This document shows positions 26,332 to 33,220 of a stretch of 40,689 bases of DNA, one piece after another. The stretch is from NCBI GenBank assembly GCA_026982375.1, contig JALSHF010000213.1:1-40689 (forward strand). The letters are read 5' to 3'. Made by a program: the position numbers and the translations under genes. The first letter of the stretch is position 1; each line of letters opens with the position of its first letter. Below the pieces are notes generated by a model, which did not search any database, was not told the origin of the DNA, and saw only the letters and a list, made by a program, of their open reading frames with translations. The stretch comes from Emcibacter sp. (GTDB lineage Bacteria > Pseudomonadota > Alphaproteobacteria > Sphingomonadales > Emcibacteraceae).

Positions 26332-26832
26332 TTATTCTCCCATAGCAGATGTGTTTGATCCGGAAATGCGCCGGCTCGCATCCTGAACGGCCTCGACAAT
26401 TTTGGTATATCCCGTACAGCGGCAGATATTTCCCTCAAGACCATGGCGGATTTCAGCTTCTGTTGGTGCCGGATTCTCATCCAGAAGACTTATGGTTTTC
26501 AGCACCATCCCCGGCGTACAAAAACCACACTGAATGGCATCATTTTCAATGAAGGCTTCCTGAACCGGATGCAGATGGCCATTGCGGGCCAGTCCTGCCG
26601 CTGTCGTGATTGATTTTCCATTCATGGTGGCCGCCAAAGTCAAACAACCGTTAATCGTTGTCATGCCATCAACCAATATTGTACAGGCCCCGCATTCCCC
26701 CGTTCCACAGCCATATTTGGTATCAGTATAGCCCAAATCATCCCTAAGCGCATCAAGCAGGGTGCGGTTGGAGGACACAAGCAAATCGCGCTCTTCTCCA
26801 TTGACCGTCAATGTTATGGCATGTTTTTTCAT
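26332..26832 (-). CDS. Xanthine dehydrogenase-family (2Fe-2S) small subunit
   Basis: A 166-residue iron-sulfur subunit. The plant-ferredoxin-type cluster is bound by C42, C47, C50 and C63 (GCGTGECGAC, NGC). The second, all-helical cluster domain has C102, C105, C137 and C139 (QCGFCTPGM, NICRCTGY). It carries electrons from the Mo centre to the FAD subunit. It overlaps the medium subunit gene by 4 bases (26829-26832) and is 2 bases from the large subunit gene. GGGAG precedes the ATG at good spacing. All eight cysteines are present, so the protein should be functional. Confidence 0.96.
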   Translation of the reverse strand: MKKHAITLTVNGEERDLLVSSNRTLLDALRDDLGYTDTKYGCGTGECGACTILVDGMTTINGCLTLAATMNGKSITTAAGLARNGHLHPVQEAFIENDAIQCGFCTPGMVLKTISLLDENPAPTEAEIRHGLEGNICRCTGYTKIVEAVQDASRRISGSNTSAMGE

Positions 26833-27710
26833 TGGTCATCTCCCTTTGCATTCAGCGCGGCCTCAATAACCCTTTTGACCAGAACACCGGCCACTTTATT
26901 GCGATATTCCGCAGAGGATCTCTGGTCATCAATAGGCGCAATTTCCGATATCACCACATTTGATATATCGCGCAATAAATCTGGCGTAACGGCCGCCCCT
27001 TCAAGTATTTTTTCAACTTTGGGCAGACGAAGCAAGGTGGGGCCGACACAGCCCATGACGACGCGCGCCTTGCGGCAGGTTTCGCCGGTCATTTGCAGGC
27101 AAACAGCGGCATTAATTTTGGACAGGTCTTCTGTGGTTCTGGTCATGCGGCGAAAGGCTGATTTCTGCCCCTTTTCTGGTGCGGGAACATGTAACGAGAC
27201 GGCCAGTTCATCAGCACGCCTTGCCGTAACGCCGTAAGAAATCCAGAAATCATCAAGGTCAACATTTCGGCAACCATTGGCATTTTTCAAAAGCAAGCTG
27301 CCGCCTGTCGCATAAAGTGCCGCGCTACAATCACCCGCCGGAGAAGCCCTGAGAATATTTCCCAGAACCGTGGCTGTGTTACGTAGCTGCGGCGTGGCAA
27401 ATACCTTTGCCGCTTGCCATAGCGCCGGATAATGATCTTTTACATCTTGCGATCGCAGGACTTCGGCTATTGTCACCTTGGCCCCGATCGTCAGGCCTTT
27501 CGCCGAATCAAAATCCAGTTCATCCAATCCCGGCACAAGGGCCAGCGAGATAACATTGTCTATCGCATAATCAAATTTCAGCGCGACCAACAGATCAGTT
27601 CCCCCCGCCAGCACCGCCGATTTATCTTTATGGCGGGCCAATAAGGCGATTGTTTCTTCTATTGATTCCGGCAACAACAACTCAAAATCCCGCATCACGC
27701 GACTGCTCAT
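26829..27710 (-). CDS. Xanthine dehydrogenase-family FAD-binding medium subunit
   Basis: A 293-residue FAD subunit of the CoxM/PCMH type that accepts electrons from the 2Fe-2S subunit and passes them to an outside acceptor. FAD-binding motifs are SAVLAGGTDLLVALK near residue 30 and TATVLGNILRASPAGDC near 112; the second reads VLGN where IGGN is usual. The C-terminal domain is complete. It has no extra cysteine cluster like that of 4-hydroxybenzoyl-CoA reductase. It is the first gene of the six-gene minus-strand operon, with a GGAGGAG ribosome binding site whose spacing sequence is the same as that of the bis-MGD subunit gene. Confidence 0.92.
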   Translation of the reverse strand: MSSRVMRDFELLLPESIEETIALLARHKDKSAVLAGGTDLLVALKFDYAIDNVISLALVPGLDELDFDSAKGLTIGAKVTIAEVLRSQDVKDHYPALWQAAKVFATPQLRNTATVLGNILRASPAGDCSAALYATGGSLLLKNANGCRNVDLDDFWISYGVTARRADELAVSLHVPAPEKGQKSAFRRMTRTTEDLSKINAAVCLQMTGETCRKARVVMGCVGPTLLRLPKVEKILEGAAVTPDLLRDISNVVISEIAPIDDQRSSAEYRNKVAGVLVKRVIEAALNAKGDDQ

Positions 27711-27726
27711 TATAGTCTCCTCCTGC
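27708..27726 (-). promoter_or_regulatory. Translation start region shared by three genes (copy at the FAD subunit)
   Basis: Coding-strand GGAGGAGACTATAATG, a strong ribosome binding site identical over 13 bases to that of the bis-MGD subunit gene in the same operon. Confidence 0.6.
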
Positions 27727-28012
27727 TATTTCCATACAGAATGAACGCAAGGCCCAAGCCGGTCTATTCATATGTTGCGGCAGCTATTTAGATTCTGCGG
27801 CGCATTTAAAGGATGGTTTTCACGACAGACTTTCAGGAATAAGACGAAAAATATCGAAAAGCCGCACAAAATAAACAGCGGCTGCATTATCTGAATAGCT
27901 TGCACGGCGTAATAAGAAAATACTGAATAAATTCATAATTAAAATACGACAAAGATATTTACGTAAATCTTTAGCAATCGAAAAAAATAATAACAATATG
28001 GTGGAGACTATC
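27711..28012. promoter_or_regulatory. Divergent promoter region: Mo operon / second TonB receptor
   Basis: 302 bases without a gene, AT-rich toward the receptor side. A perfect 12-bp palindrome, ATTTACGTAAAT (27957-27968), sits inside a longer imperfect dyad with AAAGAT/ATCTTT outer arms (27951-27972), about 45 bases before the receptor start. A shared operator controlling both directions is plausible. I could not pick -35/-10 boxes with confidence. Confidence 0.5.
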
Positions 28013-30406
28013 ATGGACAGAAATTTTACATCGGCTAAAAAAACCAACCTTGCAACATTCCTGACATATGGGACAATCCTCTCATCTGTTATGCTTACCG
28101 TCCCTATAGGGGCAATGGCTCAGGGCGCGGCGCCTGAAGAAAATAGTACCAGCTGGCTTTTAGAAGAAATTACCGTAACTGCCCGCAAACGTGAAGAGGG
28201 CCTGCAAAGCACGCCCATTGCCATTTCAGCTTTTTCAGGGGATAGCCTTGAATATCGCGGCGTCACCAATGTGGGGGAGATTGCCCAATTCACCCCGAAT
28301 TTGTCTTTCCAGAATAACCCAAGCTTTGGCGGGGCCAGTAATTCAGCAGCCATTTATATACGCGGCGTTGGACAGAAGGAATTTCTGCCAACCGTTGATC
28401 CGGGCGTTGGTCTTTATGTGGACGGCGTTTATATTGCCCGTTCCGTGGGCGGCATTCTGGATTTGATTGATGTGGAACGGATTGAGGTTCTGAAAGGGCC
28501 GCAAGGCACCCTGTTTGGCCGCAACACCATTGGCGGCGCGATCAGCATTACCACCAGGAAACCCCATTCAGAGCTGGACGGGAAAGTTTCCGCAACCTAT
28601 GGCACCGACGACCGCATTAACCTCACAGGCACCGTGAATCTGCCAATTTCTGATGTTTTCTTCAGCAAATTCTCTGTGGCCTATATGAAACAGGATGGTT
28701 ATGTTCTGCGCGATGATGGTATTGACCTTGGAGATGATGATACGTTATCAGGCCGGGCCTCATTCCTTCTGGCCCCCAGCGATGATCTTGAGATCAACTT
28801 CTCTATCGAAGGCAGCCGCGACCGCGAAAATGGACCGGCCATGACACTCATCGGCATTAATTTAGGCAATCCGATTGACCCTGACACACCACCGATGGCC
28901 GTCATCAACAATGTCGGAGCAAATCTGGCCGCTGGAAACGGGCCGGTTCCTTGCGCCATCCCGCCGGCCCCGCTTAATCTGGCCGTGCCCGGATGTTATG
29001 ACAACCGTTATGTTTATGATGGAGAAGAAAGAAATTCCGGGACAGCGCCCGCCTATGCCAACACGGATTTCTGGGCGGCAAATCTGAATATCGACTGGGA
29101 TATCAATGACAGCATATCCCTTCGTTCAATCACGGCCTACCGTGACCTGGACGCGACTTTTGCCCGTGACGGCGATCACTCCCCTCTGCGTATATCCCAA
29201 TATGCGGATCTGTTGGAACAGACACAATTCACTCAGGAATTGCAGTTTCTGGGCACCGCCATTGAAGAAAAACTCAACTGGATTATTGGATTATATTATT
29301 TCAAGGAAAGCGGTAACAACGTCAATGAACTGGATTTTACCGTATCCCGATTTAGAAGCGGCGGGACATTCGACAACAAAAGCCTCGCGGCATTCGCCCA
29401 AGGCACTTATGATGTAACCGATCGCTTTCATGTCACGGCGGGCATACGTTACACCGATGAAACAAAGAAATTCACCCCGGATCAGGTCATTCATCAAAAT
29501 TATTTCGCGGGTTCAGGCCATCCGCAGCTGGACGCCCCCTTCATGCAGGCCGGCGGGCGAATCCTGCCGTTTCTGGAAAAAGAGCTCACCTATGATAATT
29601 TTGACCCTTACCTGAATCTTTCTTATGATGTGAATGAGGATCTGATGGTCTATGCCAGCTATTCAGAAGGTTTTAAATCTGGCGGATTTTCCCAGCGCGT
29701 CTTCCCGCCAATCATTGCGCCCTTCACCGCGCCGCCCGGAACGCCAGACCTTGACTTGATACCGACTTTCCTGCCTGAATTTGTTCAGGTTTATGAGCTT
29801 GGCTTTAAATTTTCCGGCATGGATGGCAGATTACGCCTGAATGGCGCGGCCTTCTATACCGATTATTCCGATATGCAGGTACAAGTCTTCACCAGCGTGG
29901 CGCCAATCACCAAGAATGCCGGCGCGGCCACGATCAAGGGTTTTGAACTTGAAATGCAGGCAACCCCGGCAGAGGGCTGGTTCATTGAGGCCGGACTGGG
30001 TTATCTTGATGCGGGCTATGATCAAATTGACTTTGCGACCACATTCGTTGACATCAATAACAATCTTGACCGCGTATCAGAATGGACGCTCAGTGCTGCC
30101 GCCTCAAAAGAAATCGCCCTTGGCAACAATGGTACCTTGATTCCGCGCGTTGACTGGTCATATCGGTCTGAATTCGACAATGATGCCTTTAACACGCCGC
30201 TCATAAAACAAAGCGGCTATCACTTGATGAATGCCAGCCTGACATGGGAAAATGCGGATGATAATATTGCTCTGATCGCCGGGGTGAAAAATTTAACTGA
30301 CGAGAAATATCTGGTCACCGGTATCATTGGCGATGCCATGCAGTCCTACGAGGGATTATATGACAGGGGGCGGCAATGGTATGTTACGGCACGCTTTAAT
30401 TTTTAG
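28013..30406 (+). CDS. TonB-dependent outer-membrane receptor (second)
   Basis: A 797-residue uptake receptor. The start is set at 28013 because GGTGGAG lies 6 bases upstream; the in-frame ATG at 27998 overlaps that site. The signal peptide ends near GAMAQG (about residue 35). LEEITVTARKREEG follows as the TonB-box region, then the plug with ERIEVLKGPQGTLFGRNTIGGAIS. The barrel ends WYVTARFNF with the aromatic last residue needed for BAM recognition. Like the first receptor it is of the sphingomonad-type group, but the loops differ. It is divergent from the Mo operon and 25 bases ahead of the AhpD-like gene, which points to a shared pathway. The ligand is unknown. Confidence 0.93.
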   Translation: MDRNFTSAKKTNLATFLTYGTILSSVMLTVPIGAMAQGAAPEENSTSWLLEEITVTARKREEGLQSTPIAISAFSGDSLEYRGVTNVGEIAQFTPNLSFQNNPSFGGASNSAAIYIRGVGQKEFLPTVDPGVGLYVDGVYIARSVGGILDLIDVERIEVLKGPQGTLFGRNTIGGAISITTRKPHSELDGKVSATYGTDDRINLTGTVNLPISDVFFSKFSVAYMKQDGYVLRDDGIDLGDDDTLSGRASFLLAPSDDLEINFSIEGSRDRENGPAMTLIGINLGNPIDPDTPPMAVINNVGANLAAGNGPVPCAIPPAPLNLAVPGCYDNRYVYDGEERNSGTAPAYANTDFWAANLNIDWDINDSISLRSITAYRDLDATFARDGDHSPLRISQYADLLEQTQFTQELQFLGTAIEEKLNWIIGLYYFKESGNNVNELDFTVSRFRSGGTFDNKSLAAFAQGTYDVTDRFHVTAGIRYTDETKKFTPDQVIHQNYFAGSGHPQLDAPFMQAGGRILPFLEKELTYDNFDPYLNLSYDVNEDLMVYASYSEGFKSGGFSQRVFPPIIAPFTAPPGTPDLDLIPTFLPEFVQVYELGFKFSGMDGRLRLNGAAFYTDYSDMQVQVFTSVAPITKNAGAATIKGFELEMQATPAEGWFIEAGLGYLDAGYDQIDFATTFVDINNNLDRVSEWTLSAAASKEIALGNNGTLIPRVDWSYRSEFDNDAFNTPLIKQSGYHLMNASLTWENADDNIALIAGVKNLTDEKYLVTGIIGDAMQSYEGLYDRGRQWYVTARFNF

Positions 30407-30431
30407 ACATTAAAATTTAAGGAAGAAAACC

Positions 30432-31010
30432 ATGGCCCGCGTAGATCTTATTGATCCAAGAAACAGCAAGGATGAAGAAATTCAGGCGATCTGTGAGTGG
30501 GTTACGGAAATGGAAGGCAGAGTCCCCAACCATTTTTATATGGAGATGAATTTTCCTGAATTTTTCAAAGCCAAACTCGCTGCCACAAAGATATTGTGGC
30601 AGCTGGGCGAATTATCCCTAAGCGAAATTCAACATGTTGGTATTGCCGTTTCAAAGGCAAACAGCTGCTCCTATTGTACCGCCGCCTTTTGCACCATATT
30701 GAATTATGGCATGAAAACCGATGAGGATTATACCAAAAGCTTCCTTGAAGATGGCGTGGACATCATTCTTGACGGGCGGCTAAAAGCGATTATCAACTTC
30801 GCCCTCAAAGTCAATAAAGACATGCAGGGCATCACAGATGATGACGTGAATAAACTGCGCGATTTCGGCCTGAGTGATAAAGGGATCGTACAATTGGTCA
30901 ATCTGGTGAGCGACTTTGCCTCATATAACCGGCTTAATCTGGCCCTTGAAACCGACTATGATTACCGTGATATATGGCGCCAGGTCGGCTTTGACTGGAA
31001 GGCTGAATAG
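30432..31010 (+). CDS. AhpD/carboxymuconolactone decarboxylase-like protein
   Basis: A 192-residue, all-helical protein of the AhpD/CMD fold. The core motif is present as ANSCSYCTAAF, giving a C79-x2-C82 thiol pair. The histidine that normally lies four residues after the second cysteine in AhpD is F86 here, and C87 follows. Peroxidase activity of the AhpD type is therefore doubtful; a lyase, isomerase or thiol-redox role is possible. AAGGAAG lies a few bases before the ATG. It is 25 bases after the TonB receptor and so probably co-transcribed with it. I do not assign a reaction. Confidence 0.82.
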   Translation: MARVDLIDPRNSKDEEIQAICEWVTEMEGRVPNHFYMEMNFPEFFKAKLAATKILWQLGELSLSEIQHVGIAVSKANSCSYCTAAFCTILNYGMKTDEDYTKSFLEDGVDIILDGRLKAIINFALKVNKDMQGITDDDVNKLRDFGLSDKGIVQLVNLVSDFASYNRLNLALETDYDYRDIWRQVGFDWKAE

Positions 31011-31103
31011 CAGGATTATATACTTCAGACCCTTGCTATCTTCAAGATTCGTGAAAAGAGAATTTATATGTTATAAGCTATATATGCTGATTGTGAGTAT
31101 GAC

Positions 31104-32069
31104 ATGAATATACCACTTGAAAAATATAGCCTATTTCAGACCACTGATGCCGATGAAGCAAGGGAAATTGTCAGCAAAGTATATTGCGAGCATACCCTTA
31201 AGCCAAATCAATCAGGCCCCATAGATGCGCGCCATAACCGGGCGCGGCTGTCGGCTGTGTCCATCAATTATATGCAATATGGCACGGACATTAACGTCGA
31301 ACCCGGATATCTCGACCGATTTTTCCTGTTTCAACTACCGGTCGCTGGTGCCGCCCGCATCAGCGCCAATAACAAAAATTTCCTCACCACTGTCGGTATG
31401 TCATCCGCGATAAATCCTACTGAATATACCAAGATGCAGTGGAATAAAGACTGCAAAAAACTCATGGTTCAAATTCAGACCGAGGCTATGGAAACGCGCC
31501 TGTCCCGGTTATTGATGCGGCCAATTGATAAGCCGATATTATTTGACCAATGTATCACCGAAGACAATGACCTTGCCCGTGGCTGGTGGCGGCAAGTGAA
31601 TCATCTGGTTAATGACCTTGATAATGGTATGGATCCCTGGCGATCTCGTAATATTCTGGATGATATGGAGCGTAACCTGCTCACGAACCTGCTTTATTCC
31701 TTCAACCATAATTATCTGGATACACTGTTAACGCAGGAAACCCAGGTCGCCCCGAAACATATCCGTCTGGCCGAAGATTATATAATAGAACATCTGAGAG
31801 ACCCCATATCCATTGATGAACTGGTCACTGTGACGGGTGTGAGCCAAAGGTCAATCTTTGAAGGTTTTAAAAATTTTCGCGGCACAACACCCATGAAACT
31901 TGTGCTCCAGCTTCGCCTTGAAAAGGTCCGAAAAGATTTGCAGAAATTCGGCCCGGACAGGACTGTTACAGAGATAGCGCTGAAATGGGGCTTCAGCCAA
32001 CTTGGTCGTTTTGCGGTATCCTATAAAAAGGTTTACGGCGAATCTCCATCAGAGACTCTTAAAAAATAA
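31104..32069 (+). CDS. AraC-family transcriptional regulator (first copy)
   Basis: A 321-residue activator-type protein. The N-terminal ligand-binding domain (about residues 20-190) is of the AraC_binding_2 type, found in regulators of aromatic catabolism. The C-terminal AraC/XylS domain (about 215-320) has both helix-turn-helix units: ISIDELVTVTGVSQRSIFEGFKNFRG and VTEIALKWGFSQLGRFAVSYKKVYGESPSETL, each cited around its recognition helix. It lies 93 bases after the AhpD-like gene and before the cyclase-iorAB operon. It is closely similar along its length to the regulator at 38737, so the two are paralogues. The effector is unknown but is probably an aromatic compound. Confidence 0.92.
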   Translation: MNIPLEKYSLFQTTDADEAREIVSKVYCEHTLKPNQSGPIDARHNRARLSAVSINYMQYGTDINVEPGYLDRFFLFQLPVAGAARISANNKNFLTTVGMSSAINPTEYTKMQWNKDCKKLMVQIQTEAMETRLSRLLMRPIDKPILFDQCITEDNDLARGWWRQVNHLVNDLDNGMDPWRSRNILDDMERNLLTNLLYSFNHNYLDTLLTQETQVAPKHIRLAEDYIIEHLRDPISIDELVTVTGVSQRSIFEGFKNFRGTTPMKLVLQLRLEKVRKDLQKFGPDRTVTEIALKWGFSQLGRFAVSYKKVYGESPSETLKK

Positions 32070-32410
32070 AGAGCCATTATCCAAATAATGCACCCCTTGT
32101 TTATTTTATGCGTTTTTTTAGATCATTTTCCCCTTGAAGCTTACATTGTGGTTTTATTTCAACGGGCAATTACCCATTATCAATTCCAGAGCAATGTAAC
32201 CTGAATATAATGTAACAATAGCATTTTTTTCATAGCATTATGAATAGAACTGTTTTATATTGTGTTTTTATAAGTAATTTAAAGTTAAAAACACAACAAT
32301 AGTCACTTTCCAAACGATAGAAATATATGTTTTTGGATATAGCAAACAAGAAATGCCGGATTTATTCTTTAAATTGTTATGATTTTAAATACGTAAAAAA
32401 GGTTTAGAAT
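32070..32410. promoter_or_regulatory. 341-base regulatory region before the cyclase-iorA-iorB operon
   Basis: Very AT-rich with no gene. A weak 6-bp hairpin, CATTAT/ATAATG (32075-32090), lies just after the AraC gene. Two direct copies of AATGTAAC (32193-32200 and 32209-32216) start 16 bases apart. Perfect 11-base arms TTGTGTTTTTA (32260-32270) and TAAAAACACAA (32286-32296) flank a 15-base spacer. A TACGTA core (32390-32395) lies close to the cyclase start. Any of these may bind the adjacent AraC protein; none is proven. Confidence 0.5.
32260..32296. repeat. Inverted repeat in the cyclase operon promoter region
   Basis: TTGTGTTTTTA at 32260-32270 and its exact reverse complement TAAAAACACAA at 32286-32296, separated by 15 bases. 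Arm centres are about 26 bases apart, on nearly the same DNA face. It is a candidate operator; it is too far (about 190 bases) from the AraC stop to be an obvious terminator. Confidence 0.65.
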
Positions 32411-33220
32411 ATGAACAACGCAACATTAACCAATCTTGCAACCGAACTGGCCACAGGTGCCATTCGGGTCGTGGATCTGACAGTTCCTTTAAATGAAAAT
32501 ACACCAATCATTGGATTACCAGAAGAATTCAAACAGTCCCCCGGCTTTAAAATGGAAAAAATTTCTTATTTTGATGCGGATGGCCCGGCCTGGTATTGGA
32601 ACAGTTTTTCCTGCGGGGAACATACGGGCACTCATTTTGACGCGCCGGGTCACTGGATCTCGGGGCGGGATTATACCGATGGCTGCACCGACACTATTCC
32701 GCCTGAAAAATTCATTGCGCCCGCCAATGTTATTGATGTCAGCAAAGAGGCCGCTGCCGATCCGGACTATCTGTTAACCTCTGACAAATTGAAAGAATGG
32801 GAAAGTGAAAACGGAAAAATTGAACCCGGTACATGGGTATTAATGCGTACCGATTGGAGCAAAAGAACTCCAGAAGATTTCCTGAATTATGCCGAAGATG
32901 GCCCCCATACCCCCGGGCCATCGGTTGATTGTATGGAATTCCTGACAAAAGAGCGGGATATTTTAGGTTTTGGCGTGGAAACCGTCGGCACTGATGCCGG
33001 ACAGGCTTTTGCCTTTGATCCGGCCTTTCCAGCTCATCAACTGATGCACGGCAGCAATAAATTTGGACTCGCCTCCCTGACCAATCTTGATCAGTTGCCG
33101 CCAAAGGGTGCCATCATTGTCACGCCGCCCCTTAAAATTGAACATGGTTCCGGCAGCCCCCTGCGTGTCATCGCCCTTACCACAAAAAAGCCGCTCCCAA
33201 TGAATAAGAACCATGGCTGA
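32411..33220 (+). CDS. Cyclase-family metal-dependent hydrolase (isatin hydrolase/kynurenine formamidase-like)
   Basis: A 269-residue protein of the cyclase family. The metal-binding signature is complete: H71-T-G-T-H75-F-D77-A-P-G-H81, preceded by YWNSFSCGE. The family includes kynurenine formamidase, isatin hydrolase and related amide or lactam hydrolases, which use a divalent metal. No kynurenine-pathway genes are next to it, so KynB is not assumed. Its stop overlaps the iorA start by 8 bases (33213-33220), so it shares the operon with a 2-oxo-acid oxidoreductase. Hydrolysis of a ring amide or lactam in an aromatic pathway is an inference. Confidence 0.85.
   Translation: MNNATLTNLATELATGAIRVVDLTVPLNENTPIIGLPEEFKQSPGFKMEKISYFDADGPAWYWNSFSCGEHTGTHFDAPGHWISGRDYTDGCTDTIPPEKFIAPANVIDVSKEAAADPDYLLTSDKLKEWESENGKIEPGTWVLMRTDWSKRTPEDFLNYAEDGPHTPGPSVDCMEFLTKERDILGFGVETVGTDAGQAFAFDPAFPAHQLMHGSNKFGLASLTNLDQLPPKGAIIVTPPLKIEHGSGSPLRVIALTTKKPLPMNKNHG

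Noticed and set aside
23969-27710. Carbon monoxide dehydrogenase (CoxMSL)
   Set aside because: The gene order matches, but the large subunit has AFRGYGNPQ and not the AYRCSFR active-site loop of true CO dehydrogenase.
32411-33220. Kynurenine formamidase of a tryptophan pathway
   Set aside because: The metal motif fits the whole cyclase family, and no kynureninase or tryptophan dioxygenase gene is near.
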